Source: Cristatella mucedo (Eukaryota > Bryozoa > Phylactolaemata > Cristatellidae). From it: 58,890 nt of DNA. The stretch is from NCBI GenBank assembly GCA_009760855.2, contig WPIO01000400.1, forward strand, positions 1 through 58,890, written 5' to 3'. A program made the position numbers and the translations under genes. Under the pieces are notes generated by a model. That model made no database searches, was not told the origin of the DNA, and was given only the letters and a program-made list of their open reading frames with translations. This document shows, one piece after another, positions 47,169 through 58,133 of this stretch. Every line of letters starts with the position of its first letter. Within the stretch, counting starts at the first letter, position 1.

Positions 47169-49016
47169 GATTTAAAGTCTCTAGATATTGTGTGATCTGC
47201 TGTAAACTCATGCAAAATAAGTTATTCAAGTGTAAATGGCTTAATGCAAGGCACCGCACTCTGCAGCAAGTTATCACACGGAATGAGATGCAGTATCGAG
47301 GTGTCTTTATGTTCTGCGATATGCTGCAAAATCAATCAAAGTTCGTTATTCAAGTGTGATTGCCTAAACCAAGGTGCAGCACTCTGCTGCTAGCTCCTGC
47401 ATGCTTCGACGGTTGGATTTCAAGTAGCTAGATATTGTGCGATCTGCTGTGAACTCATGCAAAGAAGCTATTCAAGTGTGAATGGCTTAATGCAAAGCTC
47501 AGAACTCTGCAGCAACTTATTACAGGCTAATACGAGCTCTATTGAGGTGTCTTCATATTCAGAGATCTGCTGCAAACGCAAGCGGAATGAGTTATCAAAT
47601 TGCGATTGCCTAAAGCAAGGAGCTGCACTCTGCTGCAAGCTACTGCACGCTCTGACGGGTCGATTGAAAGTATCTAGATATTGTGCGATCTGCTGTGAAG
47701 TCATGCAAAATAAGCTAATCAAGTGTGAATGGCCTTATGCAAGGCGCCGCAATCTGAAGCAAGCCATCACGGCAATAAAGAGCAGTATCGAGGTGTCTTT
47801 ATATTTGCCGATTTGCTGCAAACTCAAGCAAAATGAGTTATTCAATTGCGATTGCCTAAAGCAAGGAGGTGCATTCTGGTGCAAACAACAGCATGCCCCG
47901 GCGGATTGGTTTAAAGTATCTAGATATGGTGCGATCTGCTGGGATATCATGCAAGATAAGCTATTCAAGTGTGAATGGCCTTATGCAAGGCGCCGCAATC
48001 TGCAGCAAGTTATCACACGATATAACGAGCTGTATCGAGGTGTCCTTCTGTTCCCCGATCAGCTGCAAACTTAACCGAAATGAGTTATTCATGTGCGATT
48101 GCTCAAACCAAGGAGCTGCACTCTGCTGCAAGCTACCACAAGCTGAGACGGGTCGATTTAAAGTATCTAGAAATTGTGCGATCTGCTGCGATCTCATCCA
48201 AAGTATGTTATTCAAGTGTGAATGGCCTAATGGTAGGGGCCCCACTCTGCAGCAAGCTATCGCACGCTATAACGAGCAGTATCGAGATGTCTTTATATTC
48301 CGCGATCTGCTGCAAACTCAACCGAAATGAGTTATTCAAGTGCGATTGCCTGAAGCAAGGAGCTGCATTATGCTGCAAGCTACTGCACGCTCTGGTGGGT
48401 TAATTTAAAGTATCTAGATATTGTGTGATCTGCTGTGAACTCATGCAAGATAAGCTATTCAAGTGTGAATGGCTTAATGCAAGGCGCCTCACACAGCAGC
48501 ATGTAATCACACGCTATAACGAGCGGTATCGAGGTGTCTTAATATGCTGCGATCTGCTGCAAACTCAAGCGAAATGAGTTATTCAAGTGCGATTGCCTAA
48601 AGCAAGGCCTGCACTAATCTCCGGGCGACTGCATGACTTGACGGGTTGATTTAAAGTATCTAGATATAGTGCGATCTGCTGTGAAGTCATGCAAAATAAG
48701 CTATTCAAGTGTGAATGGCCTAATGCAAGGCTCCACAATCTGCAGCAAGTTATCACACGATATTACGAGCAGTATCGAGGTGTCTTTATATTCAGCGATC
48801 TGCTGCAAACTCAAGCGAATTGAATTATTCAAGTGCTATTGCCTAAAGCAAGGCCTGCACTCTGCTCCGAGCTACTTCATACCTTGACGGGTTGATTTGA
48901 AGTATCTAGATATTGTGCGATCTGCTGTGAACTCATGCAAAATAAGGAATTCAAGTGTGACTGCCTAAACCAAGGTGCAGCACTCTGCTGCTAGCTCCTG
49001 CATGCTTCGACGGTAG
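47169..49016 (+). repeat. Truncated HOR: A to G plus a 123-bp H/A half-monomer
   Basis: A to G are regular from 47169 to 48893. H then begins but is cut short and joined to the second half of an A monomer. Types I, J and K are absent before the next B at 49017. A shares the private variants of the 5372 copy. Confidence 0.88.
48894..49016 (+). repeat. Isolated half-monomer, exactly 123 bp (H/A hybrid)
   Basis: It starts as H (GATTTGAAGTATCTAG, AATAAGG), changes at AATTCAAGTGTGA to the second half of A (CTGCCTAAACCAAGG, TGCTGCTAGCTCCTGC), and ends at the B boundary. The first half of H was aligned with the second half of A. This is an out-of-register exchange by one half-unit, and it leaves one unit of the presumed ancestral length. 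Confidence 0.88.
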
Positions 49017-50991
49017 GATTTAAAGTAGCTAGATATTGTGCGATCTGCTGTGAACTCATGCAAAGAAGCTATTCAAATGTGAATTGCTTAATGCAAAGCT
49101 CAGAACTCTGCAGCAACTTATTACAGGCTAATACGAGCTCTATTGAGGTGTCTTCATATTCAGAGATCTGCTGCAAACGCAAGCGGAATGAGTTATCAAA
49201 TTGCGATTGCCTAAAGCAAGGAGCTGCACTCTGCTGCAAGCTACTGCACTCTCTGACGGGTCGATTAAAAGTATCTAGATATTGTGCGATCTGCTGTGAA
49301 GTCATGCAAAATAAGCTAATCAAGTGTGAATGGCCTTATGCAAGGCGCCGCAATCTGAAGCAAGCTATCACGGCTATAAAGAGCAGTATCGAGGTGTCTT
49401 TATATTTACCGATTTGCTGCAAACTCAAGCAAAATGAGTTATTCAATTGCGATTGCCTAAAGCAAGGAGGTGCATTTTGGTGCAAACAACAGCATGCCCC
49501 GGCGGGTTGGTTTAAAGTATCTAGATATGGTGCGATCTGCTGGGATATCATGCAAGATAAGCTATTCAAGTGTGAATGGCCTTATGCAAGGCGCCGCAAT
49601 CTGCAGCAAGTTATCACACGATATAACGAGCTGTATCGAGGTGTCTTTCTGTTCCCCGATCAGCTGCAAACTTAACCGAAATGAGTTATTCATGTGCGAT
49701 TGCTTAAACCAAGGAGCTGCACTCTGCTGCAAGCTACCACACGCTGAGACGGGTCGATTTAAAGTATCTAGATATTGTGCGATCTGCTGCGATCTCATCC
49801 AAAGTATGTTATTCAAGTGTGAATGGCCTAATGGTAGGGGCCCCCACTTGCAGCAAGCTATCGCACGCTATACGAGCAGTATCGAGATGTCTTTATATTC
49901 CGCGATCAGCTGCAAACTCAACCGAAAATGAGTATTCAAGTGCGATTGCCTGAAGCAAGGAGCTGCATTATGCTGCAAGCTACTGCACGCTCATGTGGGT
50001 TGATTTAAAGTATCTAGATATTGTGTGATCTGCTGTGAACTCATGCAAGATAAGCTATTCAAGTGTGAATTGCTTAATGCAAGGCGCCTCACACAGCAGC
50101 AAGTTATCACACGCGATAACGAGCAGTATCGAGGTGTCTTAACATGCTGCGATCTGCTGCAAACTCAAGCGAAATGAGTTATTCAAGTGCGATTGCCTAA
50201 AGCAAGGCCTGCACTAATCTCCGGGCGACTGCATGACTTGACGGGTCGATTTAAAGTATCTAGATATAGTGCGATCTGCTGTGAAGTCATGCAAAATAAG
50301 CTATTCAAGTGTGAATGGCCGAATGCAAGGCTCCACAATCTGCAGCAAGTTATCACACGATATAACGAGCAGTATTGACGTGTCTTTATATTCAGCGATC
50401 TGCGGCAAACTCAAGCGAATTGAATTATTCAAGTGCGATTGCCTAAAGCAAGGCCTGCACTCTGCTCCGAGCTACTTCATGCCTTGACGGGTTGATTTGA
50501 AGTATCTAGATATTGTGCGATCTGCTGTGAACTCATGCAAAATAAGGTATTTAAGTGTGAATGGCTTAATGCAAAGCACAGCACTCTGCCGCAAATTATC
50601 ACAAGCTATGAGGATGAGTATCGAGGGTGTGTTTATGTTCAGCGATCTGCTGCAAAATCAAGCATAAGGCGCGTTTTTCAAGTGCGATTGCCTAAAGCAA
50701 AGATGAGCACTCTGCTGCCAGCTCCTGCACGCGTCGACGGGTTAAATTAAAGTATCTAGATATTGGGCAATCTCCTGCTATCTCATGCAAAATAGGTTAT
50801 TCAAGTGAGAATGGCTTAATGCAAGGCACTACTGTCCGCAACAAGTTATCACACGCCATATCGAGCAGTATTGAGGTGTCTTTACATTCTGCGATCTTCT
50901 GCAAACTTATTCGAAATGTGTTTTTTTAAGTACGATTGCCCTAAGCAACGTGCAGCACTCTGCTGCCAGCTCATGCAAGCTTCGACGGGTG
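49017..50991 (+). repeat. HOR without A: B-C-D-E-F-G-H-K
   Basis: Eight monomers follow the half-monomer. B is the AATGTGAATTGC form. The E monomer has several one-base indels in 49838-49935. The T run in K is longer than usual (seven T near 50921-50927), and H and its end carry extra bases (ATCGAGGGTGTG, AAGGCGCGTTTTTC). Confidence 0.88.
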
Positions 50992-51238
50992 GATTTAAAG
51001 TCTCTAGATATTGTGCGATCTGCTGTAAACTCATGCAAAATAAGTTATTCAAGTGTAAATGGCCTAATGCAAGGCACCGCACTCTGCAGCAAGTTATCAC
51101 ACGGAATGAGGTGCAGTATCGAGGTATCTTTATGTTCTGCGATATGCTGCAAAATCAAGCAAAGTTCGTTATTCAAGTGTGATTGCCTAAACCAAGGTGC
51201 AGCACTCTGCTGCAAGCTACTGCACGCTCTGACGGGTC
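50992..51238 (+). repeat. A/B hybrid monomer (second of three)
   Basis: Same exchange position as the 10174 hybrid (within GCACTCTGCTGC), but followed by a C monomer of a different variant class. Confidence 0.88.
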
Positions 51239-53457
51239 GATTGAAAGTATCTAGATATTGTGCGAACTGCTGTGAAGTCATGCAAAATAAGCTAATTAAG
51301 TGTGAATGGCCTTATGCAAGGCGCCGCAATCTGAAGCAAGCCATCACGGCTATAAAGAGCAGTATCGAGGTGTCTTTATATTTACCGATTTGCTGCAAAC
51401 TCAAGCAAAATGAGTTATTCAATTGCGATTGCCTAAAGCAAGGAGGTGCATTCTGGTGCAAACAACAGCATGCCCCGGCGGATTGGTTTAAAGTATCTAG
51501 ATATGGTGCGATCTGCTGGGATATCATGCAAGATAAGCTATTCAAGTGTGAATGGCCTTATGCAAGGCGCCGCAATCTGCAGCAAGTTATCACACGATAT
51601 AACGAGCTGTATCGAGGTGTCCTTCTGTTCCCCGATCAGCTGCAAACTTAACCGAAATGAGTTATTCATGTGCGATTGCTCAAACCAAGGAGCTGCACTC
51701 TGCTGCAAGCTACCACAAGCTGAGACGGGTCGATTTAAAGTATCTAGAAATTGTGCGATCTGCTGCGATCTCATCCAAAGTATGTTATTCAAGTGTGAAT
51801 GGCCTAATGGTAGGGGCCCCACTCAGCAGCAAGCTATCGCACGCTATAACGAGCAGTATCGAGATGTCTTTATATTCCGCGATCTGCTGCAAACTCAACC
51901 GAAATGAGTTATTTAAGTGCGATTGCCTGAAGCAAGGAGCTGCATTATGCTGCAAGCTACTGCACGCTCTGGTGGGTTAATTTAAAGTATCTAGATATTG
52001 TGTGATCTGCTGTGAACTCATGCAAGATAAGCTATTCAAGTGTGAATGGCTTAATGCAAGGCGCCTCACACAGCAGCATGTAATCACACGCTATAACGAG
52101 CGGTATCGAGGTGTCTTAATATGCTGCGATCTGCTGCAAACTCAAGCGAAATGAGTTATTCAAGTGCGATTGCCTAAAGCAAGGCCTGCACTAATCTCCG
52201 GGCGACTGAATGACTTGACGGGTTGATTTAAAGTATCTAAATATAGTGCGATCTGCTGTGAAGTCATGCAAAATAAGCTATTCAAGTGTGAATGGCCTAA
52301 TGCAAGGCTCCACAATCTGCAGCAAGTTATCACACGATATTACGAGCAGTATCGAGGTGTCTTTATATTCAGCGATCTGCTGCAAACTCAAGCGAATTGA
52401 ATTATTCAAGTGCTATTGCCTAAAGCAAGGCCTGCACTCTGCTCCGAGCTACTTCATACCTTGACGGGTTGATTTGAAGTATCTAGATATTGTGCGATCT
52501 GCTGTGAACTCATGCAAAATAAGGTATTCAAGTGTGAATGGCTTAATGCAAAGCACAGCACTCTGCCGCAAGTTTTCACAAGCTATGAGGATGAGTATCG
52601 AGGTGTGTTTGTGTTCCGCGATCTGCTGAAAAAATAAGCGAAATTCGTTTTTCAAGTGCGATTGCCTAAAGCAAAGCTGAGCACTCTGCTGCCAGCTCCT
52701 GCACGCTTCGACGGGTGGATTTAAAGTATCTAGATATTGGGCAATCTCATGCTTTCTCGTGCAGAATAGGTTATTCAAGTGTGAATGGCTTAATGCAAGG
52801 CACTACACTCAACAGCAAGTTATCACACGCAATAACCAGCAGTATTGAGATGTCTTTACATTCCGGGATCTTCTGCAAACTCAACCGAAATGAGTTATTC
52901 AAGTGCGATTGCCTGAAGCAAGGTGCTGCATTTTGCTGCAAAACTACTGCACACACTGGCGGGTTGATTTAAAGTATCTAGATATTGTGCGATCTGCTGT
53001 AGACAAAGCAAAATCAGCTATTCAAGTGTGAATGGCTTAATGCAAGGATCAGCACTCTGCCGCAAGTTATCACAAGCTATAAGGATGAGTATCGAGGTGT
53101 GTTTATGTTTCGCGATCTGCTGAAAAATCAAGCAAAATTTGTTTTTCAAGTGCGATTGCCTAAAGCAAAGATGAGCACTCTGCTGCCAGCTCCTGCAAGC
53201 TTCGACGGGTTGAATTAAAGTATCCAGATATTGGGCAATCTCCTGCTATCTCATGCAAAATAGGTTATTCAAGTGAGAATGGCCTAATTCAAGGCACTGC
53301 ACTCTGCAACAAGTTATCACACGCCATAACGAGCAGTATTAAGGTGTCTTTACATTCCGCGATTTCTGCAAACTCATTCGAAATGTGTTTTTTAAGTACG
53401 ATTGCCCTAAGCAACGTGCAGCACTCTGCTGCCAGCTCATGCAAGCTTCGACGGGTG
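50992..53457 (+). repeat. Ten-monomer HOR: A/B-C-D-E-F-G-H-I-J-K
   Basis: Length is 2,466 bp. B is missing because of the A/B hybrid at 50992-51238. C has the variants GTGCGAACTGCTG and GCTAATTAAG. I and J are present. J's partner I has one extra A (CTGCAAAACTACTG). Confidence 0.89.
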
Positions 53458-55665
53458 GATTTAAAGTCTCTAGATATTGTGCGATCTGCTGTAAACTCAT
53501 GCAAAATAAGTTATTCAAGTGTAAATGGCTTAATGCAAGGCACCGCACTCTGCAGCAAGTTATCACACGGGATGAGGTGCAGTATCGAGGTATCTTTATG
53601 TTCTGCGATATGCTGCAAAAAATCAATTCAAGTGTGACTGCCTAAACCAAGGTGCAGCACTCTGCTGCTAGCTCCTGCATGCTTCGACGGTTGGATTTAA
53701 AGTAGCTAGATATTGTGCGATCTGCTGTGAACTCATGCAAAGAAGCTATTCAAATGTGAATTGCTTAATGCAAAGCTCAGAACTCTGCAGCAACTTATTA
53801 CAGGCTAATACGAGCTCTATTGAGGTGTCTTCATATTCAGAGATCTGCTGCAAACGCAAGCGGAATGAGTTATCAAATTGCGATTGCCTAAAGGAAGGAG
53901 CTGCACTCTGCTGCAAGCTACTGCACTCTCTGACGGGTCGATTAAAAGTATCTAGATATTGTGCGATCTGCTGTGAAGTCATGCAAAATAAGCTAATCAA
54001 GTGTGAATGGCCTTATGCAAGGCGCCGCAATCTGAAGCAAGCTATCACGGCTATAAAGAGCAGTATCGAGGTGTCTTTATATTTACCGATTTGCTGCAAA
54101 CTCAAGCAAAATGAGTTATTCAATTGCGATTGCCTAAAGCAAGGAGGTGAATTTTGGTGCAAACAACAGCATGCCCCGGCGGATAGGTTTAAAGTATCTA
54201 GATATGGTGCGATCTGCTGGGATATTATGGAAGATAAGCTATTCAAGTGTGAATGGCCTTATGCAAGGCGCCGCAATCTGCAGCAAGTTATTACACGATA
54301 TAACGAGCTGTATCAAGGTGTCTATCTGTTCCCCGATCAGCTGCAAACCTAACCGAAATGAGTTATTCATGTGCGATTGCTTAAACCAAGGAGCCGCACT
54401 CTGCTGCAAGCTACCACACGCTGAGACGGGTCGATTTAAAGTGTCTAGATATTGTGCGATCTGCCGCGATCTCATCCAAAGTATGTTACTCAAGTGTGAA
54501 TGGCCTAATGGTAGGGGCCCCACTTTGCAGCAAGGTATCGCACGCTATTACGAGCATTATCGAGATGTCTTTATATTCCGCGATCAGCTGCAAACTCAAC
54601 CGAAATGAGGTATTCAAGTGCGATTGCCTGAAGCAAGGAGCTGCATTATGCTGCAAGCTACTGCACGCTCATGTGGGTTGATTTAAAGTATCTAGATATT
54701 GTGTGATCTGCTGTGAACTCATGTAAGATAAGCTATTCAAGTGTGAATTGCTTAATGCAAGGCGCCTCACACAGCAGCAAGTTATCACACGCGATAACGA
54801 GCAGTATCGAGGCGTCTTAACATGCTGCGATCTGCTGCAAACTCAAGCGAAATGAGTTATTCAAGTGCGATTGCCTAAAGCAAGGCCTGCACTAATCTCC
54901 GGGCGACTGCATGACTTGACGGGTCGATTTAAAGTATCTAGATATAGTGCGATCTGCTGTGAAGTCATGCAAAATAAGCTATTCAAGTGTGAATGGCCGA
55001 ATGCAAGGCTCCACAATCTGCAGCAAGTTATCACACGATATAACGAGCAGTATTGACGTGTCTTTATATTCAGCGATCTGCGGCAAACTCAAGCGAATTG
55101 AATTATTCAAGTGCGATTGCCTAAAGCAAGGCCTGCACTCTGCTCCGAGCTACTTCATGCCTTGACGGGTTGATTTGAAGTATCTAGATATTGTGCGATC
55201 TGCTGTGAACTCATGCAAAATAAGGTATTTAAGTGTGAATGGCTTAATGCAAAGCACAGCACTCTGCCGCAAATTATCACAAGCTATGAGGATGAGTATC
55301 GAGGTGTGTTTATGTTCAGCGATCTGCTGCAAAATCAAGCATAAGGCGTTTTTCAAGTGCGATTGCCTAAAGCAAAGATGAGCACTCTGCTGCCAGCTCC
55401 TGCACGCGTCGACGGGTTAAATTAAAGTATCTAGATATTGGGCAATCTCCTGCTATCTCATGCAAAATAGGTTATTCAAGTGAGAATGGCTTAATGCAAG
55501 GCACTACTGTCCGCAACAAGTTATCACACGCCATATCGAGCAGTATTGAGGTGTCTTTACATTCTGCGATCTTCTGCAAACTTATTCGAAATGTGTTTTT
55601 TAAGTACGATTGCCCTAAGCAACGTGCAGCACTCTGCTGCCAGCTCATGCAAGCTTCGACGGGTG
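53458..55665 (+). repeat. Nine-monomer HOR (A-B-C-D-E-F-G-H-K), private-variant class 1
   Basis: Length is 2,208 bp. It repeats the private variants of 7964-10173 (CCTAAAGGAAGG, ATTATGGAAGATAAGC, GGAGCCGCACTC, GAGCATTATCGAG, ATGTAAGATAAGC) with few differences seen by eye, for instance GCGCCGC for GCGCAGC in C. A has AAAAAATCAATTCAAG. Confidence 0.9.
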
Positions 55666-55912
55666 GATTTAAAGTCTCTAGATATTGTGCGATCTGCTGT
55701 AAACTCATGCAAAATAAGTTATTCAAGTGTAAATGGCCTAATGCAAGGCACCGCACTCTGCAGCAAGTTATCACACGGAATGAGGTGCAGTATCGAGGTA
55801 TCTTTATGTTCTGCGATATGCTGCAAAATCAAGCAAAGTTCGTTATTCAAGTGTGATTGCCTAAACCAAGGTGCAGCACTCTGCTGCAAGCTACTGCACG
55901 CTCTGACGGGTC
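55666..55912 (+). repeat. A/B hybrid monomer (third of three)
   Basis: It has the same join as at 50992 and is 4,674 bp downstream of it, so it is best read as a copy of that hybrid through super-HOR duplication and not as a new event. Confidence 0.88.
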
Positions 55913-58133
55913 GATTGAAAGTATCTAGATATTGTGCGAACTGCTGTGAAGTCATGCAAAATAAGCTAATTAAGTGTGAATGGCCTTATGCAAGGCGCCG
56001 CAATCTGAAGCAAGCCATCACGGCTATAAAGAGCAGTATCGAGGTGTCTTTATATTTACCGATTTGCTGCAAACTCAAGCAAAATGAGTTATTCAATTGC
56101 GATTGCCTAAAGCAAGGAGGTGCATTCTGGTGCAAACAACAGCATGCCCCGGCGGATTGGTTTAAAGTATCTAGATATGGTGCGATCTGCTGGGATATCA
56201 TGCAAGATAAGCTATTCAAGTGTGAATGGCCTTATGCAAGGCGCCGCAATCTGCAGCAAGTTATCACACGATATAACGAGCTGTATCGAGGTGTCCTTCT
56301 GTTCCCCGATCAGCTGCAAACTTAACCGAAATGAGTTATTCATGTGTGCGATTGCTCAAACCAAGGAGCTGCACTCTGCTGCAAGCTACCACAAGCTGAG
56401 ACGGGTCGATTTAAAGTATCTAGAAATTGTGCGATCTGCTGCGATCTCATCCAAAGTATGTTATTCAAGTGTGAATGGCCTAATGGTAGGGGCCCCACTC
56501 AGCAGCAAGCTATCGCACGCTATAACGAGCAGTATCGAGATGTCTTTATATTCCGCGATCTGCTGCAAACTCAACCGAAATGAGTTATTTAAGTGCGATT
56601 GCCTGAAGCAAGGAGCTGCATTATGCTGCAAGCTACTGCACGCTCTGGTGGGTTAATTTAAAGTATCTAGATATTGTGTGATCTGCTGTGAACTCATGCA
56701 AGATAAGCTATTCAAGTGTGAATGGCTTAATGCAAGGCGCCTCACACAGCAGCATGTAATCACACGCTATAACGAGCGGTATCGAGGTGTCTTAATATGC
56801 TGCGATCTGCTGCAAACTCAAGCGAAATGAGTTATTCAAGTGCGATTGCCTAAAGCAAGGCCTGCACTAATCTCCGGGCGACTGAATGACTTGACGGGTT
56901 GATTTAAAGTATCTAAATATAGTGCGATCTGCTGTGAAGTCATGCAAAATAAGCTATTCAAGTGTGAATGGCCTAATGCAAGGCTCCACAATCTGCAGCA
57001 AGTTATCACACGATATTACGAGCAGTATCGAGGTGTCTTTATATTCAGCGATCTGCTGCAAACTCAAGCGAATTGAATTATTCAAGTGCTATTGCCTAAA
57101 GCAAGGCCTGCACTCTGCTCCGAGCTACTTCATACCTTGACGGGTTGATTTGAAGTATCTAGATATTTGTGCGATCTGCTGTGAACTCATGCAAAATAAG
57201 GTATTCAAGTGTGAATGGCTTAATGCAAAGCACAGCACTCTGCCGCAAGTTTTCACAAGCTATGAGGATGAGTATCGAGGTGTGTTTGTGTTCCGCGATC
57301 TGCTGAAAAAATAAGTGAAATTCGTTTTTCAAGTGCGATTGCCTAAAGCAAAGCTGAGCACTCTGCTGCCAGCTCCTGCACGCTTCGACGGGTGGATTTA
57401 AAGTATCTAGATATTGGGCAATCTCATGCTTTCTCGTGCAGAATAGGTTATTCAAGTGTGAATGGCTTAATGCAAGGCACTACACTCAACAGCAAGTTAT
57501 CACACGCAATAACCAGCAGTATTGAGATGTCTTTACATTCCGGGATCTTCTGCAAACTCAACCGAAATGAGTTATTCAAGTGCGATTGCCTGAAGCAAGG
57601 TGCTGCATTTTGCTGCAAACTACTGCACACACTGGCGGGTTGATTTAAAGTATCTAGATATTGTGCGATCTGCTGTAGACAAAGCAAAATCAGCTATTCA
57701 AGTGTGAATGGCTTAATGCAAGGATCAGCACTCTGCCGCAAGTTATCACAAGCTATAAGGATGAGTATCGAGGTGTGTTTATGTTTCGCGATCTGCTGAA
57801 AAATCAAGCAAAATTTGTTTTTCAAGTGCGATTGCCTAAAGCAAAGATGAGCACTCTGCTGCCAGCTCCTGCAAGCTTCGACGGGTTGAATTAAAGTATC
57901 CAGATATTGGGCAATCTCCTGCTATCTCATGCAAAATAGGTTATTCAAGTGAGAATGGCCTAATTCAAGGCACTACACTCTGCAACAAGTTATCACACGC
58001 CATAACGAGCAGTATTAAGGTGTCTTTACATTCCGCGATTTCTGCAAACTCATTCGAAATGTGTTTTTTAAGTACGATTGCCCTAAGCAACGTGCAGCAC
58101 TCTGCTGCCAGCTCATGCAAGCTTCGACGGGTG
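55666..58133 (+). repeat. Ten-monomer HOR: A/B-C-D-E-F-G-H-I-J-K
   Basis: Length is 2,468 bp. It is the tandem counterpart of 50992-53457 and shares its C variants. Differences include one extra T at the H boundary (CTAGATATTTGTG), AAAAAATAAGTG in H, and an extra TG in D (TTCATGTGTGCG). Confidence 0.89.

Larger units (their letters stand above)
49017..53693 (+). repeat. Super-HOR copy 1 (19 monomers, 4,677 bp)
   Basis: Order is B-C-D-E-F-G-H-K, A/B-C-D-E-F-G-H-I-J-K, A. The same order with the same hybrid A/B and the same B variant repeats at 53694. Distances between matching landmarks are 4,677 (B), 4,674 (A/B) and 4,676 (A). Confidence 0.85.
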
